Assembly: GCA_005808665.1 (NCBI GenBank)
Contig: SYLG01000087.1
Span: 1-33,542 of the forward strand
Reading direction: 5' to 3'
Length of the DNA stretch: 33,542 nucleotides
DNA from: Planctomycetia bacterium
GTDB taxonomy: Bacteria; Planctomycetota; Planctomycetia; Gemmatales; Gemmataceae
Within the stretch, counting starts at the first letter, position 1. The number at the start of each line of letters is the position of its first letter. Positions 16,220-23,807 of this stretch are shown piece by piece. The position numbers were made by a program, and so were the translations under genes. The notes below the pieces were generated by a model, which saw only the letters and a program-made list of their open reading frames with translations, searched no databases and was not told the DNA's origin.

Positions 16220-17446
16220 TTAGTGGGCGGCCCAGGCAACCGTACTCAGATCGATCCCTTGTTTGTGCATCTCGTAAAGCGGGCTCATCTCGCGCAAATG
16301 ATTAACCGCGGTGATTACCTGCCGGATCACAAAGTCGATCTCGGTCTCGGTGGTAAACCGGCCCAGGCCAAAGCGGATGGAACTATGGGCCAACTCATCC
16401 CCCACCCCAATCGCCCGCAAGACATAGCTGGGTTCCAGGCTGGCACTGGTGCAGGCGGAGCCAGAGCTTACCGCCACATCACGGATGCCCATCATCATGG
16501 CCTCGCCTTCGACAAAGGCAAAGCTAAGGTTCAGGTTTCCCGGAAGGCGATCGGTGGGGTGGCCATTCACGCCGACATCACCCAACTCGGCGGTGATGCC
16601 ATCATGAAGCCTTTTGCGAAGGGAAAGCAGCCTTTGTGTTTCCGACTCGCGCAATTTGCCAGCCAGCTCACAAGCCGCACCTAACCCAACGATACTGGGG
16701 ACCGCCAAGGTCCCTGAACGCATACCACGCTCATGGCCTCCGCCATCCATCAAGGCATCCAGGCGGACACGGGGGTTTTTGCGGCGAACATAAAGGGCAC
16801 CCAAACCCTTGGGGCCGTACAATTTGTGGGCGGTGAGGCTCAAAAGGTCGATTCCCATGGCTTCCACATCCACGGGGACCTTACCCACAGCCTGGACGGC
16901 GTCGGTGTGAAACAGGACCCCCCGAGCCTTGCAGATCGCCCCGATGGCCGCCAAAGGCTGCAATGTGCCTATCTCGTTGTTCGCAGCCATCACACTGACA
17001 AGGATGGTTTTTTCTGTGATCGCCTGGGCTACCTGCTCCGGGGCTACTTGTCCATATTTGTCCACCGGTAGGTAGGTTACTTCAAAACCGTCCCGTTCGA
17101 GCCGTTTGCAAGGGTCAAGCACTGCCTTGTGCTCGATCACGGTGGTAATGATATGGTTGCCTTTTTTCCGATACATCGAGGCCACGCCTTTGATGGCGAG
17201 GTTGTTGCTTTCGGTGGCTCCGCTGGTGAAGATAATTTCCTTTCCTGAGGCCCCAATCAGCCTCCCTACCTGTTCACGGGCATTTTCTACTGCCTCTTCG
17301 GCCACCCACCCAAAAGAGTGGTTGCGGCTGGCGGCATTGCCATAGTTTTCGGTGAAGAAAGGAAGCATCGCTTCCACTACCCGGGGATCACATCGGGTGG
17401 TGGAGTTGTTGTCCATGAAGATCGGGAGTTTCAAACTTGCGCTCAT
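16220..17446 (-). CDS. iscS: IscS, cysteine desulfurase
   Basis: The 408-residue PLP enzyme (usual length about 404) begins [17 protein letters not shown], has [13 protein letters not shown], the PLP-contact segment [12 protein letters not shown], the Schiff-base lysine in [11 protein letters not shown], and the mobile catalytic-Cys loop [17 protein letters not shown] near residue 330. It removes sulfur from cysteine and passes it as persulfide to IscU; in many bacteria IscS also feeds tRNA thiolation. It lies 23 nt after iscR and 58 nt before iscU. The C terminus ([17 protein letters not shown]) resembles the IscU-binding tail of group I desulfurases. Confidence 0.95.
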   Translation of the reverse strand: MSASLKLPIFMDNNSTTRCDPRVVEAMLPFFTENYGNAASRNHSFGWVAEEAVENAREQVGRLIGASGKEIIFTSGATESNNLAIKGVASMYRKKGNHIITTVIEHKAVLDPCKRLERDGFEVTYLPVDKYGQVAPEQVAQAITEKTILVSVMAANNEIGTLQPLAAIGAICKARGVLFHTDAVQAVGKVPVDVEAMGIDLLSLTAHKLYGPKGLGALYVRRKNPRVRLDALMDGGGHERGMRSGTLAVPSIVGLGAACELAGKLRESETQRLLSLRKRLHDGITAELGDVGVNGHPTDRLPGNLNLSFAFVEGEAMMMGIRDVAVSSGSACTSASLEPSYVLRAIGVGDELAHSSIRFGLGRFTTETEIDFVIRQVITAVNHLREMSPLYEMHKQGIDLSTVAWAAH

Positions 17447-17469
17447 AACGGAAAAACGATCCTTTGGGA

Positions 17470-17991
17470 TTAGGCAATTGCCATCGCCTGTTGATGGACA
17501 GTTGGGGTTTGGGACACAAAAGCAGTTTCAGGGTTGGGGTTATGGGCATTTGGAACAAATCCGATTTGGATGGCACCCACTTCGATGGGGCCATCATCGA
17601 AAAGTGTTTCCAGGGTGGTCCGTCCCAAAATGTCACTAATGCGCTGGTGAACCTTGCCGATGGCACCCTTTACGGGGCATATACCACTTAGGGAGCAGGG
17701 TTCGGTATGGTTGGTGGTACACTCGGTAAGGTGAAAGGGATCATTCAAGGCATCCATCAGCTGGGACATGGTGATGTCGCTTGCTGGCCTGCCCAGGACA
17801 TACCCTCCCCGAACACCCCGGTGGCTTTGGACCAAACCCGTGGCACATAGCCGCTTCAGAATATTGGCCACAAAAGGGCGACTTAAGGCAAACGATTCCG
17901 CTATTTCCCGGGCGGAAGCCCCGCTTCCCCTTCGGTGCAGGATGGACATAATGAGCAGGCTGTAATCCACCTTTCTGCTTAGGAATGTCAT
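17470..17991 (-). CDS. iscR: IscR-like Rrf2 transcription regulator
   Basis: The 173-residue protein starts at ATG 17991 with GAGG 8 nt upstream; the frame extends to 18054 without support. It has an Rrf2 winged-helix domain: [40 protein letters not shown] and the wing [14 protein letters not shown] three-cysteine cluster, C-x7-C-x5-C ([11 protein letters not shown] then SLSGICPV), should hold a [2Fe-2S] cluster; E. coli IscR has C-x5-C-x5-C, so the first spacing differs. IscR senses cluster supply and represses its own operon. Being the first gene of the isc operon here fits that role. Confidence 0.93.
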   Translation of the reverse strand: MTFLSRKVDYSLLIMSILHRRGSGASAREIAESFALSRPFVANILKRLCATGLVQSHRGVRGGYVLGRPASDITMSQLMDALNDPFHLTECTTNHTEPCSLSGICPVKGAIGKVHQRISDILGRTTLETLFDDGPIEVGAIQIGFVPNAHNPNPETAFVSQTPTVHQQAMAIA

Positions 17992-18019
17992 GGGAAACCT
18001 CGAGGGAAAGCCGGTTTTT

Positions 18020-18037
18020 TTTGGAAACGCTTCCAAA
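18020..18037. promoter_or_regulatory. Inverted repeat in the iscR leader, candidate operator
   Basis: TTTGGAA-ACGC-TTCCAAA is a perfect 7-bp inverted repeat between the proposed promoter and the iscR start. It could be a regulator-binding site or an RNA hairpin. It does not match the E. coli IscR type 1 box closely. Confidence 0.4.
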
Positions 18038-18077
18038 GTGGGCCGAAAGAGCACACAATCAGTACTCTTTCCCTTTT

Positions 18078-18106
18078 ATAATAGCACAATGGTGGTGCTG
18101 ATTCAA
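18078..18106 (-). promoter_or_regulatory. Candidate sigma-70 promoter of the isc operon
   Basis: On the minus strand TTGAAT (18106-18101) and TATTAT (18083-18078) are separated by 17 nt. Transcription would start near 18070, giving an iscR leader of about 80 nt. The overlapping plus-strand TATAAT (18077-18082) could serve the divergent gene at 18235. Confidence 0.45.
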
Positions 18107-18234
18107 GGATTCAAAAAAGATATCGAATCGAAAAATATTTGCCTTTTTCCTTTCTTCTGGGCAAATCCACTCCTACACTTGCAAAGCCAGTCTCGTTTTC
18201 CCCTCAGGATCCCTTTGCCTTTCTTTGGGTTGCC

Positions 18235-18642
18235 ATGAAGTTCCCTAAGCCAAACCTGAACACTTTCCAGGGCCTTGTCCTCAGTTTAGTGCTTTTGGCA
18301 TTTGCACAAGCCGGGGCATGGGCTGGGTGCGGAGACCATGTGGTTTTGGGAGGTAAGGCCGCCCTGTCCGAACAGGCCCTCCAACATTTGGCATTGAAAC
18401 CCCAAGGGATTCCCGGTCAACCCATCAAAACACCCTGTTCAGGCCCAACCTGTCGAAAACAATCCCCCATGGCTCCGGCAATTCCTCTGGAAGTGGCCAA
18501 ACGCATGGTAGATCAACCGCTTTGGTTCGCTTTGCTGGGGTTAGCCGAATTGCCCGCCATGGGTTCGTACACTTTTGTGTTTGAAGTTCCGTTGCTCTCC
18601 TGTGGCTTTTCATTGGATGTGTTTCACCCTCCGCGTGTGTAA
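18235..18642 (+). CDS. Small secreted cysteine-containing protein
   Basis: ATG 18235 gives a 135-residue protein with a signal peptide (GLVLSLVLLAFAQAGAWA); an in-frame ATG at 18139 would place it about 30 residues inside. The mature part begins GCGDHVVLGG and contains PCSGPTCRKQ, a C-x4-C motif (C-SGPT-C) of the kind found in small exported planctomycete proteins. The total of four or five cysteines suggests disulfides or metal binding. No enzyme family is recognised. It is divergent from iscR with about 240 nt between the starts. Confidence 0.6.
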   Translation: MKFPKPNLNTFQGLVLSLVLLAFAQAGAWAGCGDHVVLGGKAALSEQALQHLALKPQGIPGQPIKTPCSGPTCRKQSPMAPAIPLEVAKRMVDQPLWFALLGLAELPAMGSYTFVFEVPLLSCGFSLDVFHPPRV

Positions 18643-18847
18643 TCGAATCCGCCAAGGGAAGTGTCAACCCGACCCTTCCATGGCGGACAAATCGGTAGAT
18701 CGACCGGTTGGATCCAATGTGTTAGGGCCTTTGTGCCCGGACACTTGGTAACCGACCCGAAGTCAGATCCTCAAACTCCGGATGCCTGCCCGCATCGCCT
18801 CCCCTTTTTCCCAAACACATTGCCAATTCTTACACAGGAGATCTGTC

Positions 18848-19822
18848 ATGAAATCGAATTCCAGGAATCGTCACGCTTTCACCCTGATCGAGCTACTCGT
18901 AGTCATTGCCATCATTGCCGTACTCATTGGACTATTGCTGCCAGCCGTACAAAAGGTACGCGAAGCGGCCAACCGCATGAGCTGCCAAAACAACCTGAAG
19001 CAACTTGGTTTGGCACTTCATTCTTTTCACGATGCCAATGGTGCCTTTCCCCGTGGCCGAACGATTCCCAATGCGCAATCGTTTTCGGCCCAGTCCCGGT
19101 TGCTCCCTTTCCTGGAACAGGAAAATGCCTCCAAGTTGGTCAATTATGGGGTCAACTACAACGATCCTTCCAACTTGGCCGCATCAGGCATAGTGATCAA
19201 GTCCTTTATTTGCCCCTCCGATTCCACCTCGGCGGTACCTACAGGGATGGCTCCCTTGAGTTACCGGGTTAATGAGGGAACGACGGTTGCCATGTGGCAG
19301 GGGATTAGTGATGCCAACGGTGTGAACAAGAATTTGCCTCCCGACAATGGGCCTTTCTTTTGCAACAACCCCTACCGCTTTGCCGATATTCTGGACGGGA
19401 CCAGCAACACCGCCGGCTTTAGCGAACATCTGATCGGTGACTTTAGCCAATCGCAGGTAAGCCCAAGGTCGGATACCTTTCGTCCCGGAACCTATCCCGC
19501 CACAGCGGATGAGGCGGTTGCCCAATGTGCCGCCGCCAATATCTCTGACCTGGCCATCCAGGGGAATTCCAATGTGGGGGCCCCCTGGATCTACGGGTTC
19601 CACTCAACCTCGAGTTATTGGCACTCCGGGCTTCCCAACAGCCGTTCATGTATGTTTCCTCCCAGTCGCATCATGACCACAGCCGGCAGCAACCACACTG
19701 GTGGGGTCAATGTTTGCATGCTGGATGGGTCCGTCAAATTCTTTACCAGTGCGGTTAGCATTGCAACCTGGCGAGCCATTGGCACCCGAAATCTGGGTGA
19801 GATTCTTGGACCTGATTTCTAG
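18848..19822 (+). CDS. DUF1559 prepilin-like protein
   Basis: ATG 18848 follows AGGAGAT with 6-nt spacing; the frame extends to 18782 without support. The 324-residue protein has the prepilin-type N terminus ([20 protein letters not shown]), the [19 protein letters not shown] continuation, [14 protein letters not shown], and the C-terminal [12 protein letters not shown] motif. It is a paralogue of the gene at 2630: the first 60 residues are nearly identical in protein but differ at many third codon positions, so the conservation is functional and not from recent copying. It lies 48 nt upstream of the AhpD-like selenoprotein gene and may be cotranscribed with it. Confidence 0.93.
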   Translation: MKSNSRNRHAFTLIELLVVIAIIAVLIGLLLPAVQKVREAANRMSCQNNLKQLGLALHSFHDANGAFPRGRTIPNAQSFSAQSRLLPFLEQENASKLVNYGVNYNDPSNLAASGIVIKSFICPSDSTSAVPTGMAPLSYRVNEGTTVAMWQGISDANGVNKNLPPDNGPFFCNNPYRFADILDGTSNTAGFSEHLIGDFSQSQVSPRSDTFRPGTYPATADEAVAQCAAANISDLAIQGNSNVGAPWIYGFHSTSSYWHSGLPNSRSCMFPPSRIMTTAGSNHTGGVNVCMLDGSVKFFTSAVSIATWRAIGTRNLGEILGPDF

Positions 19823-19870
19823 GGAATCAGACTTTGAGCTACCTAACCCATCTTTTAAGGAGTCGACTGA

Positions 19871-21154
19871 ATGAGTCCGTTGCTGTTACTCGTCCTGCTT
19901 CAGAACCCGGCTCCTCCGGACGCTGCCCCCAAGCCTGTGGGGCAGACCAGGGTCCAGGAGAAGGAGCTTCTCGAGGCCTACAAGAAGGCCAAACCGCGCC
20001 TGCCTATGCCCCCTGTGGTGGAGGGCCAGGCATCCCGGGTCAACAATGGCCGGTTCCGGCAATACTACCTCGGGCCGGAGTTCCAAACCAGTGGCCTTGG
20101 CGGAAGGGAACCCGACCCGGAATTGACCCTGAACAACACCTTCAAGGTCAAGTTGTTCTGGATTGCCAGCCGGGCCAACAATTGCTTCTATTGACTGGGT
20201 CATCAGGAACACAAGCTTTCCGCCGCCGGGGTCTCCGACGATGGCATTGCCGCCCTTGATAGCGACTGGTCTGTATTTAGCCCGGCAGAACAGGCCGCTT
20301 TCGCCTATGCCCAAAAGCTCACCCATGAACCCTCCTCGATCAATCCTGCAACCATCAAATCCTTGAGGGAGTTTTATTCACCCAATCAGATTCTGGAGAT
20401 GACCATTGCCATTGGTGGCTACAACTCCATGAACCGGTGGACGGATGCCCTGAACATTCCAGGTGAGGAGAATGGAAACTTTTTCAAGAAGGAAGGGGGC
20501 GAAGATCTTTCACGATTTGACACTCCGACCTCTGCGAAATATGCAACTGCAAAGTCGCTAATCATTCCCAAAGCTCCGGCTGGTATTCCTGCCGAGGGGC
20601 CTGGGCGCCTGAGTCTTGCTGACCTTAACAGGAAAGTGGTTGAGGCATCCAAACGCGCCCCGACTTTGCCATTGGCCGAGGCCGCCCCTGCCACCTGGAA
20701 CACTTCCAACAAAGCTTGGGTGAGGCTCCTGGCAACCTTTACCAAGTCGGGCAAAACACGCCATGATGGGGTGATCAATTGCCAAACAAAGGGATCTCTC
20801 TCGCCCAAACTTCGTGGGGCTATCGCCTGGGTGGCGGCTCGGGAGGATGGGGCCCTTTATGCGTTTGACCTTGCCACCAAACAACTCAAGGATCTGGGGC
20901 TCTCGGATTCTGAAATCATGGGGTTGGATGAGGTTGGGTTGGCACTCGAACCGGGCGATCGGACGGCCCTCCCCCTGGTTAGAAAACTAACCGTCGCTCC
21001 AGCAACGGTCGCTGATGCGGATGTGGTTATCCTTCGTAAGGCCTTGGGAGGGTCTTTTACCGACAAACAGGTGGCAGAGATTGTCCACCAGGTTTGTAAC
21101 GCTTCCTTTTTTCACCGGGTAACCGAGGCGGCAAACCTGCCCGTTGGAAACTAG
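19871..21154 (+). CDS. AhpD/CMD-like selenoprotein with CxxU active site (TGA at 20192-20194 read as Sec)
   Basis: The frame runs from ATG 19871 (AGGAGT 8 nt upstream) to TAG at 21154, 427 residues, with one in-frame TGA at codon 108. Sequence on both sides is continuous with an AhpD/carboxymuconolactone decarboxylase fold: FWIASRANNCFY-TGA-LGHQEHKLSAAGVSDD. Family members have C-x-x-C-x-x-x-H here, so TGA replaces the second (peroxidatic) Cys, giving C105-F-Y-U108. After the TGA the domain goes on (FSPAEQAAFAYAQKLT, EFYSPNQILEMTIAIGGYNSMNR). A second, degenerate CMD repeat covers about residues 255-425; its equivalent site reads A328-L-Y-A331. An N-terminal hydrophobic segment (MSPLLLLVLLQ) suggests export. 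AhpD-like selenoproteins are a known group. A simple nonsense mutation is the alternative, but the intact downstream frame and hairpin argue against it. Confidence 0.85.
20220..20244 (+). promoter_or_regulatory. Candidate bacterial SECIS element, AhpD-like gene
   Basis: Downstream of the TGA the sequence can form a hairpin: CCG..CG..CGG on the 5' side and CCG..CG..TGG on the 3' side, with two C-A mismatches and one G-U pair. The apical loop is GGUCU (20230-20234), the loop sequence found in the E. coli fdhF SECIS. It starts 35 nt after the TGA, inside the range usual for bacterial SECIS elements (about 16-37 nt). Confidence 0.65.
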
Positions 21155-21171
21155 CCAAAGACAAGGAACGA

Positions 21172-21205
21172 GGGGCCTGCGGGGATTCCGTTTCCCGCAG
21201 GCCCC
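21172..21205. terminator. Intrinsic terminator between convergent genes
   Basis: GGGGCCTGCGGG (21172-21183) and CCCGCAGGCCCC (21194-21205) form a perfect 12-bp stem with a 10-nt loop, followed by TTGGTTTGTT on the plus strand. It begins 17 nt after the AhpD-like stop and could also stop the convergent operon ending at 21256. Confidence 0.85.
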
Positions 21206-21255
21206 TTGGTTTGTTCATTCCATACTAGAGAAAATGGAGGGTTTTAGGTTCCGCT

Positions 21256-22503
21256 TTAATTAGGTAAAGGTCGACCATCGGGTCGATCTGGGGCAGGACG
21301 GCGTTCCCCACGGGGGGGAGCATCCGCTTCGGGACGACGACCATCGGGACCATCAGGACGGCGATCCCCACGGGGGGGAGCATCTGCTTCAGGCCGACGA
21401 CCATCCGGGCCATCGGGACGGCGTTCCCCACGGGGAGGAGCATCCGCTTCGGGACGACGACCATCCGGGCCATCAGGACGGCGTTCCCCACGAGGAGGAG
21501 CAATCCGGTCATCACCCGGTCCCCCCGGTCCACCAAATCCAGGACGACCACCCCCGGGTCCCCCCGGTCCACCAACGCCTGGTCGGCCACCGGGTCCACC
21601 AGGACCACCGGGTCCTCCCGGTCCACGGCCAATCGGACCATTTTCCCGTATTTCTTTGAGGTGATTGCGTTGCTCTGCAGTAAGGATTTTTTCGAGCTTG
21701 GCGGTCGTCTCCTTTTGAAGGTCATCCATCTGTTTTCTTTGTTCGTCACTTAGCCCAAGGATCTGCCCCAAAAACGGTGGGAAAATCTGGCCGGGACCAC
21801 CGGCGGGCATTCTGCCGCCACCGCCCACACCAGGGAAACCTCCCCGGACACCTGGTCCTCCAGGACCTCGTCCCGGTCCCGCACCAGGCTGACCAGGGAA
21901 CCCTTCACCTCGAGGCCCAGCCCCCTCCCGACCCGGTTCCCTTCCCTGTCCATTACGGCCCGGAGCCCTTTCGCCCGGTTGTCCAGGAGCTCCCTCTCGT
22001 CCCGGTCCACCCGCTGGTCGTTCCGGGCCATCCCGCCCCGGTCCAGCGGTTGGGTGCCCCGGGAACCCTTCGCGTCCTGGTTCTGTTCCATCACGGCCAG
22101 GTCCCCTTTCGCCCCTTGGTCCGGGAGCCCCATCCCTTCCCGGTCCATCACGACCCGGGGCACCATCCCCACCACGGCCACCCTGAGGACCGAGAATCGC
22201 CGCTTCCTGGGCTTTCAAAGCCGTGAGCTCTTCTTTGGTAACTTTGCCATCCTTGTTGGCGTCGGCCCGGTTGAAGGCTCGAAGCAACCCTTCTGGAACA
22301 CTCTCCCGGTTGATGTTTCCTTCTTTGTCCTTTTCCAGGGCAGAAAGGCGAGCGGAAGCGGTTTGACCTCCTTGAATGGGGCGAGCCCCTTCCGGAGGGC
22401 GGTCGGGGGCCCTATCTCCCCGCGGAGGTTGGGCCAGGGCGAAAGAGGCCGAGAATACGCCCATTATCACCCACCCAGATCTTGCAAATCGAAACATTGT
22501 CAT
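21256..22503 (-). CDS. Secreted EF-hand, collagen-like protein with tandem repeats
   Basis: The 415-residue protein has a signal peptide (SGWVIMGVFSASFALA) and two EF-hand-type segments: a degenerate one (LEKDKEGNINRESV) and a good one (ADANKDGKVTKEEL). A long Gly-Pro-rich, Arg/Asp-rich region of collagen-like character follows (about residues 105-235). Next is a helical segment resembling Spy/LTxxQ-type proteins (LGLSDEQRKQMDDLQKET, LTAEQRNHLKEI), then a second Gly-rich stretch. The C terminus is a 20-residue tandem repeat (PPRGERRPDGPDGRRPEADA). It lies 12 nt after the thioredoxin-PDZ selenoprotein gene and is the last gene of that operon. AGGAAAGGG precedes the start; ATG 22497 is an alternative. 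Confidence 0.8.
   Translation of the reverse strand: MTMFRFARSGWVIMGVFSASFALAQPPRGDRAPDRPPEGARPIQGGQTASARLSALEKDKEGNINRESVPEGLLRAFNRADANKDGKVTKEELTALKAQEAAILGPQGGRGGDGAPGRDGPGRDGAPGPRGERGPGRDGTEPGREGFPGHPTAGPGRDGPERPAGGPGREGAPGQPGERAPGRNGQGREPGREGAGPRGEGFPGQPGAGPGRGPGGPGVRGGFPGVGGGGRMPAGGPGQIFPPFLGQILGLSDEQRKQMDDLQKETTAKLEKILTAEQRNHLKEIRENGPIGRGPGGPGGPGGPGGRPGVGGPGGPGGGRPGFGGPGGPGDDRIAPPRGERRPDGPDGRRPEADAPPRGERRPDGPDGRRPEADAPPRGDRRPDGPDGRRPEADAPPRGERRPAPDRPDGRPLPN
21285..21500 (-). repeat. 60-nt tandem coding repeat, about 3.5 copies
   Basis: Units of exactly 60 nt (for example 21301-21360, 21361-21420, 21421-21480) encode the 20-residue C-terminal repeat of the EF-hand/collagen-like protein. 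Copies differ by a few bases only, so copy number may vary between strains. Confidence 0.9.
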
Positions 22504-22515
22504 TACCCTTTCCTG

Positions 22516-23784
22516 TTAGTTGGCAAGAGGCACTGGCACAATCACGCTCCGGCCCATCCGGTTCACGCGAACCCGCACCGTTTCCCCCACCAAAAATTCA
22601 CGCTCCACAAAACCAGTCAAATCCGCCGATTCGAAAACAAGAGTTTTCCCCTCGATTCCAACCACGACATCCTTTGGTTCAAATCCAAGGTCCACCAACC
22701 GGGGCGAAAGCTTGGCCGCAAGGCGAAAAGCCATCAGCTTGGGCGACAGTCCCAACCCCGTTTTCTCATCCTTGGTCAAGTCCTTCCCCGGAAGGGAAAA
22801 CCTCGGAATCATCCGCCGCATGGAGGTGCGCCAAGTGATGTCGCCCTGCCTCCACCCTTCGGTCAATTCCAGAGAGGCCTCCTGGTCCTTGCCAGATCGC
22901 CTAAAGCTTAATGTAATCAATCCCTGCCGAGGGGCACGGTCCAAAGCGGTTTGAGTGTCGGCAAAACCATGAATGGGGATATCTTCAATCTGGCGAAGGC
23001 GATCCCCGATTCGGAGCCCGGCTTTGCCTGCGGCGGATCCTTTGCCAACGGCTTCCACAAGATCCGGATTGTCCACGCCAAGCTTGATGCCGATGTTTTC
23101 GGGTAAGGGATAGCGCCAAACCTGGTCCCTGTCCCATTCTTCCCTGGCCACAAGACGGCGGTTCAATTCTTCCCTGATTTGGTGGCAGTGCATACAGCCC
23201 TTGAATTTCGTGCCCAAATCATGGATGAAAAGGGGCCCGCCCGGCTGTCGTTTGGCAACCCGATCCTTTTCGTTTTGGTGGGTATAAAGCACCGAGGTCA
23301 TCGTTTTTCTCAATCCCTCAAGCGATTGGCGGCTGTCGGGGCCTTCCGCATCGCGGCCCCCATAACGGGCATAGATCCGGTCGTTGGCATCCATGAAAAA
23401 CACCATCATGGTCAGGTCAAAATCAAACTCAAACAGGTTGAGGTCGTCCTGATCTATGCGCGACAATCGTACGCGCACAAATTGGTCCGCTTCCCTTTTG
23501 ATCTTTTCCAGACGAACAACCTGCCCGTCAAATTCATGGCAAGCCGTTCAGGGAATGCAGCGGATCACCACCATTAAAGGCAGGCCGCTTTTCTTCGCCA
23601 GGGCTTTGGCTTCCTGATAGTTGGCGTGCCAACCATATTTCGCTCCGCTCTCGTCTCGTCCTCGCTGGGCCAAAACCCAAGGGGAGGTAACCGTCCAAGC
23701 CCCATAAGCGCAATAGGCAGAAACCGCAACCAAGCTAATCCGTATCCAGGGTACCTGGTGAAAAAGGCCATCCCACGAAAGCAT
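22516..23784 (-). CDS. Membrane-anchored thioredoxin-PDZ selenoprotein with CxxU (TGA at 23550-23548 read as Sec)
   Basis: ATG 23784 follows AAGGGGAC. A single TGA at codon 79 interrupts a frame that otherwise runs to 22516 (422 residues). Residues 14-30 form a signal anchor (RISLVAVSAYCAYGAW). The thioredoxin-like domain follows: ANYQEAKALAKKSGLPLMVVIRC, then IP-TGA-TACHEFDGQVV. The TGA thus takes the second position of a C76-I-P-U79 motif, with a further Cys four residues on (U-T-A-C-H). After it come LFEFDFDLTMMVFFMDAND (the second thioredoxin strand region) and LGTKFKGCMHCHQIRE with a C-x2-C-H haem- or metal-like site. Two PDZ domains follow (about 170-240 and 305-400; VGKGSAAGKAGLRIGDRL, LVDLGFEPKDVVVGI). 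It sits 23 nt after the EF-hand selenoprotein gene. Confidence 0.82.
23507..23532 (-). promoter_or_regulatory. Candidate bacterial SECIS element, thioredoxin-PDZ gene
   Basis: On the minus strand GACGGGC (23529-23523) pairs with GTTCGTC (23517-23511) using two G-U pairs. Past one bulged T (23510), three more pairs extend the stem. The apical loop is AGGUU (23522-23518), starting 25 nt after the TGA. A G at the loop top and a bulged U in the stem are features of known bacterial SECIS hairpins. Confidence 0.55.
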
Positions 23785-23807
23785 TCTTGTCCCCTTTGAA
23801 GTTTCTT

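Noticed and set aside
19871-20194. Separate 107-residue gene ending at the TGA
   Set aside because: It would stop in the middle of the CMD active site, and the same frame continues with the rest of the domain; recoding explains it better.
21285-21500. 60-nt repeats as a possible CRISPR array
   Set aside because: The copies are contiguous without unique spacers, they are in frame, and they encode a 20-residue protein repeat.
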